A stretch of DNA of 64,000 bases from Aidingimonas halophila (GCF_900106955.1 NZ_FNNI01000006.1:1-64000), one strand, 5' to 3'; shown: positions 42,953-50,647, numbered from the stretch's first letter. Notes: a model not told the origin generated them from the sequence alone. Numbers and translations: made by a program.

Positions 42953-44521
42953 TCACGTCACCGGCGCCGGATTGAACAGCGCCAGATCGTTATGTATTCC
43001 CAGCCGGTCGACCGCCGCCTGTTCACGCCCGCTGGCAATATCCAGAATCAGATGGAACAGTTCCCACCCCATCGTCTCGATCGTCGCCTCGCCGGACGCG
43101 ATACGGCCGGCATCCAGGTCGATGAGATCATGCCAGCGGCGGCTTAACGTCGTGTTGGTACCGACCTTGATCACCGGCACCATGGACAACCCATATGGCG
43201 TACCACGCCCGGTCGTGAACACATGCATGTTCATGCCCGCCGCCAACTGCAACGTGCCGCAGATGAAGTCGCTGGCCGGCGTCGCGACGAAGTTCAGTCC
43301 CCGCTTGCGGATTCGTTCGCCCGGTCCCAGCACGTCCACGATGGGACTGGTACCGGACTTGGCGATGGACCCCAGCGCCTTCTCGATGACGTTGCTCAAG
43401 CCACCAAGCTTATTCCCCGGCGAGGGATTGGCGCTTCGATCCGCCTGGCCCTGAGCCAGGTAATCGTCATACCACGCCATTTCCTGAATCAGCTTCTCGC
43501 CCACGTCCTTGTCGACGACCCGGGGCGCCAGCAAGTGGATCGCATCGCGGACTTCCGTCACCTCCGAAAACATGACCGTTCCGCCGGCACGCACGATCAG
43601 ATCCGCCGCGAAACCGACGGCCGGGTTGGCCGTGACCCCGGAGAAGGCATCGCTGCCACCGCACTGCGTCCCCACCACCAGTTCCGAAACGGGGCAAGGT
43701 TCGCGCCGCCGTTGATTCAGCTTGGCGAGATGCTGCTCGGCCATGGCCATGATACCGGCCACCATTTCCTCGAAGCCGACAAACCGTTCGTCCTGCAAGC
43801 TGAGGATATTGCCGGTATCCGACGCCTCCTCGCTCGAGTCATACATCTTGACGGGTTGTTCGGACACCAGCGTCGACGGCTGGAGCTTTTCGCACCCCAG
43901 GCCAATAACCATCACCTCCCCGCCGAAGTTGGGATTGAGCGTGATGTTCTTGAGCGTGCGGATGGGAATGATTGCGGCAGGCGCGTTGATCGCCACCCCG
44001 CAGCCATAGGTATGCGTCAGCCCGACAACGTCATCGACGTTGGGATACTTCGGCAGCAATTCCGTCTTGATGCGCTTGACGACATGCTCGACGGTGCCCG
44101 CAACACACTGCACGCTCGTCGTGATGCCGAGCACGTTCTTCGTCCCGACACTGCCATCCGCATTGCGATAGCCCTCGAAGGTATAGCCTTCCAGCGTCTC
44201 CGGCGGCCCATACTCACGGGTCGCCAACTCTAGCTCATGCAGCGCGGGCGGCTGACGCAAGGCAATATTGCGCTCATTGACATGGCCTCCCAACGGAATC
44301 GCCTCGGTCGCTATGCCGATGATCTCACTGTAGCGAATGACCTCGGCGCCTGACGGGATATCCGACAGCGCGACCTTGTGCCCCTGCGGGATATCCGCCA
44401 CGGCAATCAGCCCGCTCTGCAATTGCGTTCCGGCGGTCACCCCGCCCTGGCCGATGACAATGGCGACATTGTCGCTGTCATGGACCTTGATGATCTTCTT
44501 GTCGTCCACGGGTTGGGTCAT
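42953..44521 (-). CDS. garD: galactarate dehydratase
   Basis: From the ATG at 44521 (GAGGTG upstream) the protein is 522 residues, almost the same length as E. coli GarD, and it follows the GarD pattern throughout: [147 protein letters not shown] and the closing [13 protein letters not shown]. GarD dehydrates galactarate to 5-keto-4-deoxy-D-glucarate, the substrate of the GarL-type aldolase encoded at 29132. Its upstream region carries the shared GntR motif. Confidence 0.92.
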   Translation of the reverse strand: MTQPVDDKKIIKVHDSDNVAIVIGQGGVTAGTQLQSGLIAVADIPQGHKVALSDIPSGAEVIRYSEIIGIATEAIPLGGHVNERNIALRQPPALHELELATREYGPPETLEGYTFEGYRNADGSVGTKNVLGITTSVQCVAGTVEHVVKRIKTELLPKYPNVDDVVGLTHTYGCGVAINAPAAIIPIRTLKNITLNPNFGGEVMVIGLGCEKLQPSTLVSEQPVKMYDSSEEASDTGNILSLQDERFVGFEEMVAGIMAMAEQHLAKLNQRRREPCPVSELVVGTQCGGSDAFSGVTANPAVGFAADLIVRAGGTVMFSEVTEVRDAIHLLAPRVVDKDVGEKLIQEMAWYDDYLAQGQADRSANPSPGNKLGGLSNVIEKALGSIAKSGTSPIVDVLGPGERIRKRGLNFVATPASDFICGTLQLAAGMNMHVFTTGRGTPYGLSMVPVIKVGTNTTLSRRWHDLIDLDAGRIASGEATIETMGWELFHLILDIASGREQAAVDRLGIHNDLALFNPAPVT

Positions 44522-44632
44522 GGTTATCACCTCGTGCATGCCAGCCAACGCATTGGATTCCGGCCTGCCGTCATGTCTAAGCGGAGCGTCAGGTGCCGGT
44601 TCAATGCCTCATCACAACAAGTCATCTTATAA

Positions 44633-44655
44633 CATATCATACAAGTTGATAAATA
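44633..44655 (-). promoter_or_regulatory. candidate promoter/operator of garD
   Basis: On the minus strand CTTGTATGATAT (44645-44634) matches the motif upstream of the larA-like and TAXI-TRAP genes in 11 of 12 positions. A possible -35 (TTATCA) and a -10-like TATAAG or TAAGAT flank it, so binding here would block initiation. It is about 115 bases upstream of the garD start. Confidence 0.45.
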
Positions 44656-44689
44656 TGGCATCCCAACCAGTCAGTGCTTCGAACCACCT

Positions 44690-44783
44690 TAATCGCGCTT
44701 GAAACCACCCACACGAACACCACACCCCCATCTCACTGGCACGGGGTTATGTAGGAGCGACGTCAGTCGCGATTGGCGGTGTC
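44690..44783. repeat. BIME-like pair of REP elements
   Basis: The left half (ATCGCGCTTGAAACCACCC, from 44692) is a degenerate form of the unit ATCGCGGTTAAAACCGC. The right half is GTAGGAGCGACGTCAGTCGC (44751-44770), with a GCGAC/GTCGC hairpin and the trailing GATTGGCGGTGTC. A segment of about 30 bases with ACGAACACCACA separates them, as in the copy at 52.5 kb. Confidence 0.75.
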
Positions 44784-44802
44784 TAAACAGACTATATAAT
44801 GA

Positions 44803-45288
44803 TTAGCGCGACAAACGCTGGTCCACTTCATCCGCCAGGCGATAGCTCATATTTTTTAACGCGGGAACGAATTGGCGACCAGTTTCCAGAGCATCCGCCA
44901 GGATAACCATATCTTCTATATATTCATGCACCATCTGATTGCGAAGCTTGCGCAGGCTATACCAATCGTCTGCGGAATCTATCCAGCCAAATCGTTCAGC
45001 CTTATCCAAATTATCAACTGCAGGGCCGACAGACTCGCCAAGATAATTCAAGAAAGAGGGAATCAGCTTATCTCCAATAGTATCTTGTAACCTGCCAAAA
45101 CGGGCGACAAACGCATCCAGGCGTTCAGATAGATCGACATCCTCAATCCATGCAGTTACGTCTTGCGAAGTCAGCACACCAACATTCGAGAAAAGTCGCT
45201 GTGTCGTTAACTCCAAATGATCGGCTTCCTTCCTGACAATGCGCGACAGGAAAGCCAATCGCGCTCGACCATCGCCCCCATTCGTCAC
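44803..45288 (-). CDS. hepT: HepT-like ribonuclease toxin (copy 1)
   Basis: This 161-residue helical protein carries the HEPN RNase motif R-x4-H-x-Y (RNQMVHEY, R116, H121, Y123). In MntA-HepT systems the toxin is silenced when the antitoxin adenylylates that Tyr. It is longer than typical HepT proteins of about 110-140 residues, with an extra N-terminal helix region. The start is GTG at 45288, overlapping the mntA stop (GTGA). It is a paralogue of the protein at 47526-48011: both share a FVxRFGxLQDxIG segment. Confidence 0.75.
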   Translation of the reverse strand: MTNGGDGRARLAFLSRIVRKEADHLELTTQRLFSNVGVLTSQDVTAWIEDVDLSERLDAFVARFGRLQDTIGDKLIPSFLNYLGESVGPAVDNLDKAERFGWIDSADDWYSLRKLRNQMVHEYIEDMVILADALETGRQFVPALKNMSYRLADEVDQRLSR

Positions 45289-45584
45289 AGAGTCACTCCC
45301 GTGTCATGCGCCTCCTGATGGATAGGCAGTCTCTTGAGTGTCGGTGACTGTACTACGACATCCACATTGCGCCCTCCCATCATCCTGGATAGCCGTGCAG
45401 ATAGTCTGGCAGCCTTCCAGGCCGGATGCTCTATATGTTCCGAGGTGCTAATCAGCAAGTCGAGATCCCCGCCCTTCACATGATCATCAATGCGTGAACC
45501 GAAGACAGTCACCGTCACTGACTCACCAAAAAGTTCTTTGGCCTGACGTTTTATATGTTCCTGCTGATACACCGATAACCGCAT
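45285..45584 (-). CDS. mntA: MntA-like nucleotidyltransferase antitoxin (copy 1)
   Basis: This protein is about 99 residues from the ATG at 45584; the frame begins seven codons earlier. The minimal nucleotidyltransferase motif is FGSRIDDHVKGGDLDLLI (about 31-48), i.e. Gly-Ser-x9-Asp-x-Asp, with the third acidic residue in NVDVVV. As the partner of HepT it should transfer AMP to the toxin Tyr. The four-base overlap with hepT is typical of such pairs. Confidence 0.75.
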   Translation of the reverse strand: MRLSVYQQEHIKRQAKELFGESVTVTVFGSRIDDHVKGGDLDLLISTSEHIEHPAWKAARLSARLSRMMGGRNVDVVVQSPTLKRLPIHQEAHDTGVTL

Positions 45585-45634
45585 AAATAAACATCCCGCA
45601 GGCATTTATACATCAGCTTATCATACCTACACCT

Positions 45635-45670
45635 CGACAGGAGCGACTCTAGCCGCGATGGGTGAGTGTC
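45635..45670. repeat. degenerate single REP element
   Basis: AGGAGCGACTCTAGCCGCGAT matches the right-hand REP unit with changes in the hairpin arms. It lies between mntA copy 1 and the nitrilase-family gene and reaches the nitrilase stop codon. Confidence 0.6.
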
Positions 45671-46385
45671 ATTCCATTGCGATGGCAAGCACGCCGGGCC
45701 GCTGACCAAGCTTCCCGGCGATGTTGCCTTCCGCATCCACGATCAGGCTGTCGCCGGGGAAGTCGAGGTCCCCGTCCTGACCGGTATGGTTGGCATAGGC
45801 AACCAGCAGTTGGTTATCCAGTGCCCGGGCTCTCACTTTCACATCGGGCACCAGTGTATAGGGGCGCATATTGGCCGTCGGCACCAGGATCGTGTCGGCG
45901 CCCTGCGCGGCGTAGTCCGCGATCAGCGCGGGGTCTTCGATATCGAAGCAGACCGCCATGCCGGTTCGTCCGAGCGGCGTATCGAACAACCTCGGTTCAT
46001 CACCAGGGACGAAGGCACGCTCTTCCGCGTCGCCGAACGGGCGACATTTGTGGTGCACGGCGAGCCTGTTCCCTGACGGATCGATACACACGGCACTGTT
46101 GCGATACCCGGCATCGTCTCGGGTCACGGCCCCGACGACCACCCAGGCCCGGTAGTGCTCGCAAAGCCGCTGAACCGCCACCAGTTGCTCACGATCGCAG
46201 GCATAGGCGGCAGCCGGATCGGCCACACTGGTGGTATAACCGCTGAGAAACAGCTCCGGGAAGACCGCCATCGTCTCGCCGGTACGTGTCGCACCGGCCA
46301 GCGCCGTTTCGATCCATCCAAGCCGCTCGCTGACAGCCAGCCCCGTCGGGGGCTGGCAAAGTACCAAACGGGTTGCCGCTGTCAT
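45669..46385 (-). CDS. nitrilase-superfamily carbon-nitrogen hydrolase
   Basis: This 238-residue protein has the catalytic Glu-Lys-Cys triad of the superfamily: VFPELFLSGY (Glu, about 43), HHKCRPFG (Lys, about 111) and GMAVCFDIEDPALIADYAAQ (Cys, about 144). The Asp after Cys-Phe and the short length suggest an amidase of small substrates rather than a true nitrilase. AAGGAG precedes the ATG. It stands alone between a toxin-antitoxin pair and an unknown membrane protein. Its stop codon abuts a REP element. Confidence 0.75.
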   Translation of the reverse strand: MTAATRLVLCQPPTGLAVSERLGWIETALAGATRTGETMAVFPELFLSGYTTSVADPAAAYACDREQLVAVQRLCEHYRAWVVVGAVTRDDAGYRNSAVCIDPSGNRLAVHHKCRPFGDAEERAFVPGDEPRLFDTPLGRTGMAVCFDIEDPALIADYAAQGADTILVPTANMRPYTLVPDVKVRARALDNQLLVAYANHTGQDGDLDFPGDSLIVDAEGNIAGKLGQRPGVLAIAME

Positions 46386-46503
46386 CTCGTCTCCTTATCG
46401 CCCCCTGCCGAACAACGACGCATTTTCGCCCAACATAACACAAACGTCCGCCACCGAGGGGTGACGGGCGCTCATGGAAAAAGCGTCGGGTTCAGTCAAC
46501 GGG

Positions 46504-47274
46504 CTAGTCGTTCTGACGCGCCTGGTTCTGATAAGAGACGTACTGACTCAAGGTTCTCAGGTTACGCTCGATCTTGATGAAAATGGACAGGAACACGATG
46601 AACAGGAAGGCACCGAACGTCCCGCCGGCAATATACAGGCTCTGTGTCGCATTGGCCTTGTCCTGAATATGCTGATGCCGCTCCTGGTTTCGGCGTTGCT
46701 CTTCCTGCTCTATCTGCCGATCGAATGTCTGGTCATAGGAATCCAGCGCCCGGTTGACGATATCGAACGCATTCGTCCGATCCGCACGGTCTCTGACTTC
46801 CTCATCATTCAAAATCTCGTCAAGGTAGGATACCAACCCTTCGGCGTAGGCATCGATGCGTGCCTGGTAGGAGTAGTATTCCGCCCGGTTGCGAATGTTG
46901 TCGATCAGAAAACCGATATCCGTCGTCAACTGGCCATCGGTCACCTCGACAACGAATGAATCGATGAGATCGGCCACCTCCTCATAATGGGCCAGATTCG
47001 GGTCTTCACTCTCATCGTCCACCTGCCCCGCTGCTTCCTGGGACTCGGTCATCGATTGCGAAGCATCCGGCGCGTCGGCATAGGAATCGACGATATCCTG
47101 TGCCTCCCCCTCATGCTCGACTCGCGGGACGAACGTTTCATGCTCCGGCGGAGATTGAAGCCCCTTCAGCGCGCCCAAGCCATAAAACGCCGCCGATATC
47201 AGCAAAATGCCCGCCACCACGATGACGAACGCACGGAGTATCCCTAAATAAATATTTTCCAGTTTTTGAAGCAT
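46504..47274 (-). CDS. unknown protein with two membrane segments
   Basis: I do not recognise this 256-residue protein. The start at 47274 (MLQKLENIYLGILRAFVIVV) has AAAGGGAA upstream. It has a membrane segment at about 12-34, an acidic Ser/Asp/Glu-rich linker (about 50-95), a helical region with possible coiled coil (about 95-210, including QIEQEEQRRNQERHQHIQDK), a second membrane segment (about 215-237) and a short tail with Tyr and Gln. The layout suggests a large periplasmic domain held by two anchors. No neighbour gives a functional clue. Confidence 0.5.
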   Translation of the reverse strand: MLQKLENIYLGILRAFVIVVAGILLISAAFYGLGALKGLQSPPEHETFVPRVEHEGEAQDIVDSYADAPDASQSMTESQEAAGQVDDESEDPNLAHYEEVADLIDSFVVEVTDGQLTTDIGFLIDNIRNRAEYYSYQARIDAYAEGLVSYLDEILNDEEVRDRADRTNAFDIVNRALDSYDQTFDRQIEQEEQRRNQERHQHIQDKANATQSLYIAGGTFGAFLFIVFLSIFIKIERNLRTLSQYVSYQNQARQND

Positions 47275-47406
47275 GTCGTTCCCTTTCAGTTCTTTTATAG
47301 TGACCTGCGAAAGCGAACGAATCATCACACAGCTTCAGGGAACGCTCAGTTAACTTATTGTAATCGCCGGACCGTATGGCAATGGCGGGACCCGATGAGA
47401 CATGAT

Positions 47407-47517
47407 GAGCAGGGCTCACCGCCCTGCATCGCGGTTGAAACCGCCACTACGATCCCCACAAACGCCCGATCCCGGGGCACGGGTCTTGTAGGAGCGACGT
47501 CAGTCACGATAGGCGTT
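47407..47517. repeat. BIME-like pair of REP elements
   Basis: The left unit CTGCATCGCGGTTGAAACCGC contains the hairpin GCGGTT/AACCGC with one changed base in the loop. The right unit GTAGGAGCGACGTCAGTCAC is the usual REP with one arm change. About 50 bases separate them, including the short palindrome GATCCCGGGGC. It lies between the unknown membrane protein gene and the stop of hepT copy 2. Confidence 0.75.
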
Positions 47518-47525
47518 GAAGCCGT

Positions 47526-48011
47526 TCAGGCCTCTTCAAGCGGAGGTAGATCAAGCTTCTGCTCGATCCTTTTCAATAACTCCACCAACTCTGTTACCGA
47601 TTCAACGGCTACATTGAGCAATGCAGCATTTTTTTCATGATCATCGGGATAATCATGCGCGAAACGATTGCGGATTGCCCTCAACTCCTGCCACCGTTCA
47701 ACGTCGGGCAGATAACCGAGTTTTTCCAATCGGTTGAGCTTATCGAGCATCGGGCGATCTTCATAAGGTTCCTGAAGATAACCAAGTACGGCGGGTAACA
47801 GCCTGCCTCCAATGGCATCCTGAAGTTTGCCAAAGCGAAGCACGAACTGATCCAGGTCTTGAACGGCCTCATCGTCAAGCTCAGCCAATCGCCCGCCGGA
47901 AAGAGGCAGCTCAGGTTCAAGCGACTGCAAGGCATGCCTAAGGTGGTGCACATGCCGCTGACACTCTCGCCAGACATCCTGCAATTTCTGATTCGACACA
48001 TTCATCGTCAT
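47526..48011 (-). CDS. hepT: HepT-like ribonuclease toxin (copy 2)
   Basis: This protein is 161 residues, the same length as copy 1, with the HEPN motif RNRFAHDY (R114, H119, Y121). Central sequence FVLRFGKLQDAIGGRLLPAV is closely parallel to copy 1, so the two pairs probably arose by duplication and then diverged. The ATG at 48011 overlaps the mntA copy 2 stop (ATGA). Expected role: RNA-cleaving toxin held inactive by tyrosine adenylylation. Confidence 0.75.
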   Translation of the reverse strand: MTMNVSNQKLQDVWRECQRHVHHLRHALQSLEPELPLSGGRLAELDDEAVQDLDQFVLRFGKLQDAIGGRLLPAVLGYLQEPYEDRPMLDKLNRLEKLGYLPDVERWQELRAIRNRFAHDYPDDHEKNAALLNVAVESVTELVELLKRIEQKLDLPPLEEA

Positions 48012-48313
48012 AGGGGAATACCAGTCCGTTCAGCGACCGCGAAGATCGGCGGATGTTCTCCTCGTCCGGGGTAATCGATAAGAAGGTCCACTTTCTGTTC
48101 GCCAAGCTTCTGCTGAATCCTGACCTGACAGCGAATCTCGGCCCTGACGATGTCATTGATATCGGTCATCTCCGTCTCGACCAGAAGATCAATGTCGCCA
48201 CCACGCGCGGTATCATCCGCACGAGACCCGAAGAGATAGACCTTGGCACCATGACCGAAACAGTCCGCGACAGTCTCTCGGATCACCTGGCATTGATAGG
48301 CTGTCAACCTCAT
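48008..48313 (-). CDS. mntA: MntA-like nucleotidyltransferase antitoxin (copy 2)
   Basis: This 101-residue minimal nucleotidyltransferase has YLFGSRADDTARGGDIDLLV (about 26-45), with the Gly-Ser-x9-Asp-x-Asp pattern, and a third acidic site in KVDLLIDYP. It pairs with the hepT copy 2 gene through a four-base overlap. Its C-terminal end IFAVAERTGIPL is parallel to the ending of copy 1 (HQEAHDTGVTL). Confidence 0.75.
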   Translation of the reverse strand: MRLTAYQCQVIRETVADCFGHGAKVYLFGSRADDTARGGDIDLLVETEMTDINDIVRAEIRCQVRIQQKLGEQKVDLLIDYPGRGEHPPIFAVAERTGIPL

Positions 48314-48364
48314 ATCGCCACCTTCAGGTACGTTTCACTCAGCGTATCACACTGCACAGCGGAA

Positions 48365-48391
48365 ACGTCGCAGTCGCGATCGGCGGTGTTA
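48365..48391. repeat. degenerate REP element interrupting a parE-like gene
   Basis: ACGTCGCAGTCGCGATCGGC plus GGTGTT is recognisable as the right REP unit with a damaged first arm. It starts within a few bases of the point where the ParE-like reading frame loses homology. Confidence 0.6.
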
Positions 48392-48395
48392 CCCA

Positions 48396-48500
48396 GAAGG
48401 CATCTATAAAGTACTGACCAAGCCCCGGTTCCAATCGATCATAAAACCGCAATCCTGGCAGCAGATCCTGCTCAGCCTCTTCCAATATCTCGATTTTCAA
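48396..48500 (-). pseudogene. truncated RelE/ParE-family toxin gene
   Basis: A TTG at 48500 overlaps the antitoxin stop (TTGA) and opens a frame reading LKIEILEEAEQDLLPGLRFY and then DRLEPGLGQYFIDAF. This is the first 35 or so residues of a RelE/ParE toxin, whose normal length is about 90-100. After that the frame runs into REP sequence (WVTPPIATATF) and stops at 48339. The C-terminal strands with the catalytic or gyrase-binding residues are missing, so the product is unlikely to be toxic. Confidence 0.7.
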
Positions 48501-48709
48501 CGCGTATTCTCGCGCAGACGCTGCTTTACGGTTTCCCACTCACTGAATGTGGAGCTACCAGTCTCAGCACGTAACGCCCTTTCCTCCAATGCCTCCTGAT
48601 GCCAGTCAGGCGCGGGGACAGATTCCGCATCTCGGGTCAGATCGTCCCATAACGCCTCCATAGCGCGAAGCTTCTCGCGCGTACTCATGTCGCCCAACCT
48701 CATGGTCAT
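48497..48709 (-). CDS. addiction-module antitoxin of a ParE-type pair
   Basis: This 70-residue protein resembles the putative addiction module component family (TIGR02574-like), small acidic helical antitoxins encoded before RelE/ParE toxins. MSTREKLRAMEALWDDLTRD and the ending FSEWETVKQRLRENTR fit. GGAGG lies five bases before the ATG at 48709, and ATGs at 48703 and 48688 are alternatives. Its toxin partner is truncated, so this may be an orphan antitoxin. Confidence 0.65.
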   Translation of the reverse strand: MTMRLGDMSTREKLRAMEALWDDLTRDAESVPAPDWHQEALEERALRAETGSSTFSEWETVKQRLRENTR

Positions 48710-48805
48710 GGCCTACCTCCAACAGCGGCTTACCTTCAATAATGCTGCCACCAAACACCCTATTGCAATCGTTACTTCAAGAAAGAAACGCCCAAAGGGT
48801 GATGT

Positions 48806-48885
48806 ACTGCATCGCGGCTGCAGCCCCTCCTACACCACCACCATCTCGCCAGGTTTTGTGGGAGGGACCTCAGTCGCGATTGGGT
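48806..48885. repeat. BIME-like pair of REP elements
   Basis: The left unit is CTGCATCGCGGCTGCAGCCC, in which the loop has changed and a CTGCAG palindrome has appeared. The right unit is GTGGGAGGGACCTCAGTCGC followed by GATTGGG. The copy lies between the antitoxin promoter region and the stop of the diguanylate cyclase gene. Confidence 0.7.
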
Positions 48886-48904
48886 TATCTCGCGGACGTG
48901 CAGC

Positions 48905-50014
48905 TCACTGAACGGCTTCCATACAAGACTGGACCTGCCAGCCATCGCGACCTCTGGCCTTGACGGCATACAACGCCTGGTCCGCCGCTGCATACGCCGC
49001 GGCGAAGGTATCGCCGGCGGCCCGAAAATACGTCCCCCCAATGCTGAGGGTGACAATATCGCGCTCGAGGTGCCCCGGATGAGGTATCGCCTGGCTATGC
49101 ACCCGGGCCAACAACTCACTGCAACGACTACGCAATTCCGTTTCAGAATCGCAGGGAAAGAGTGCCGCGAACTCGTCACCGCCCATGCGATAGAGAATCG
49201 CCTCCCCCTTCAAAGCCGCATCGATCAACGAAGCCAGGTGCCGCAGCAACTGGTCGCCTTCCGGATGGCCCAGGGTGTCGTTGTATTGCTTGAAGTAATC
49301 GATATCGACCAGAATCATGCCCAGCCAATCGCCCTGATGCGTTTCGACACGCTCATGCAACGCACTGCGGTTGCCCACGCCGGTCAATGGGTCGTGCAGC
49401 GCCTTCTTCATCCACTCGAGGCTCTCCCGAGTCGCCTGTTCCGCCACCCGCCGCTGGCGTTCATGCAACAGCCAGAACACCAGCCCGAGCAGATAGATCA
49501 GCACACTGCCCACCATGACCCAGAACTGGTGACGACGGGTGTCATCGGCAAAATCGGAAGCCGCCTGGCTGCGGCGACTCAACTGCCCCATCTCGATCGC
49601 CGTCAAACACTGCAGGATGGGCAGCAGCGCTCTGCTCGCGTCATCGCTCGAGGGCAGTGGGGACTCGGCCGTGCGTTGCATGAACCGATCGAGTTGGTTC
49701 AGCGATGAATCAGTGCAAGGATACGTCTCTCTATAGACACCGATGTCCATGAAACTGTACGCCATCTCGAGATTCATGGCCGCCGTGCCTTCATCCGACG
49801 CGCCCTCCTGAAACGCCGCCAGGGCTTCATGCAGGAATTCGCGGGAGCGCGTCGCCAACTGCTGGCCGGTCAGGTTGTTCGATTGACTGAAGTACCGGTC
49901 GATCTCCGGCGATACCCAGCGCGTTTCATAGATCAACAGCATGACGAGCAGGGTGAAACTCATCAGGCTCAGCCAGAACCATCCCACCGAGCCTTTCCAG
50001 CGTGATAGATTCAC
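48905..50014 (-). CDS. diguanylate cyclase with membrane sensor region
   Basis: This 369-residue protein has an N-terminal membrane segment (about 10-30), a periplasmic helical region (about 31-160), a second membrane segment (about 165-187), a short coiled linker and a GGDEF domain. The active site is YRMGGDEFAALFP (about 270-282), preceded by DPLTGVGNR and VDIDYFKQYND. It should make cyclic di-GMP in response to a periplasmic signal. No RxxD inhibitory site is evident just before GGDEF. The start is GTG at 50014, overlapping the stop of the upstream gene (GTGA) with GAGGGGG upstream, so the two are coupled. Confidence 0.85.
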   Translation of the reverse strand: MNLSRWKGSVGWFWLSLMSFTLLVMLLIYETRWVSPEIDRYFSQSNNLTGQQLATRSREFLHEALAAFQEGASDEGTAAMNLEMAYSFMDIGVYRETYPCTDSSLNQLDRFMQRTAESPLPSSDDASRALLPILQCLTAIEMGQLSRRSQAASDFADDTRRHQFWVMVGSVLIYLLGLVFWLLHERQRRVAEQATRESLEWMKKALHDPLTGVGNRSALHERVETHQGDWLGMILVDIDYFKQYNDTLGHPEGDQLLRHLASLIDAALKGEAILYRMGGDEFAALFPCDSETELRSRCSELLARVHSQAIPHPGHLERDIVTLSIGGTYFRAAGDTFAAAYAAADQALYAVKARGRDGWQVQSCMEAVQ

Positions 50015-50481
50015 GGCACCCCCTCGATGCGCTTGATCATCCAGATCCAGTCATTGAAGTTACGCAGGTTATCCGGATCACGCTCGCCGTAGTCGCGCTC
50101 CACCAGCCGCAAGGGGCCCTTTTCCTGCAGCCCGATCGGCCGGCCATCTTCATGCGTCACCAGCACCCATTGCGGATCGTCCCAATCCGCGAGCGTCGCC
50201 TCGTAATCATCCCACGCCGCGAAGCGAAGCCGCTCCGGCACGGGATCGAAGTTCTCCCGCACCCATTCGGCAAATGCCAACCCTCGGATGCTGACCTCGC
50301 GGCTGCGGTAAGGGTCATGAAAACTGAACTCGACATCCGCCTGCTGGCGTAGACGCTCGATCGGAATGACACGTTCCTCGCCGTCCTGGCCAATCACCAG
50401 CTGGCTCGGATCCGCGTGTACATGAATGGATATCAGCGCCAAGAAGGCGCCACACCAGCGAAAGGACCTCCAGATCGGCAT
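50011..50481 (-). CDS. periplasmic molybdopterin-oxidoreductase-like small protein
   Basis: This 156-residue protein has a signal peptide (cleavage near HVHA-DPS) and one domain resembling the oxidoreductase molybdopterin-binding (sulfite oxidase-like) fold: VSIRGLAFAEWVRENF, WVLVTHEDGRPIGLQEKGP and the closing GPLRLVERDYGERD region with FNDWIWMIKRIE. The Cys that binds molybdenum in true enzymes is not visible, so it is more likely a binding or sensory domain. Its coupling to a GGDEF gene suggests it presents a signal to the periplasmic part of that cyclase. Confidence 0.55.
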   Translation of the reverse strand: MPIWRSFRWCGAFLALISIHVHADPSQLVIGQDGEERVIPIERLRQQADVEFSFHDPYRSREVSIRGLAFAEWVRENFDPVPERLRFAAWDDYEATLADWDDPQWVLVTHEDGRPIGLQEKGPLRLVERDYGERDPDNLRNFNDWIWMIKRIEGVP

Positions 50482-50603
50482 GACCGCACTCCCCTCACCG
50501 CCCCTGCGTATTTGGTAACTCGTTATTATCGAATGCCGTCACGGAATCACACGGCAACAGGTGCCTATTCACGCACCAATGCAAGATTACCACACCAATG
50601 TAA

Positions 50604-50635
50604 CAAAAACGCCCGTCATCAAAGATGACAGGCGT
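50604..50635 (-). terminator. rho-independent terminator (minus strand)
   Basis: ACGCC-x-GTCATC pairs with GATGAC-x-GGCGT around a three-base loop (50609-50635). On the minus strand the stem is followed by five T. It lies about 125 bases upstream of the minus-strand periplasmic protein gene, so it would stop transcription entering from the right or act as an attenuator in that gene's leader. Confidence 0.6.
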
Positions 50636-50647
50636 CATGAAAAAGCA

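Noticed and set aside
42953-44521. Altronate dehydratase (UxaA) assignment
   Set aside because: Length and motif-by-motif agreement with galactarate dehydratase, including the NPAPVT ending, favour GarD over the shorter UxaA.
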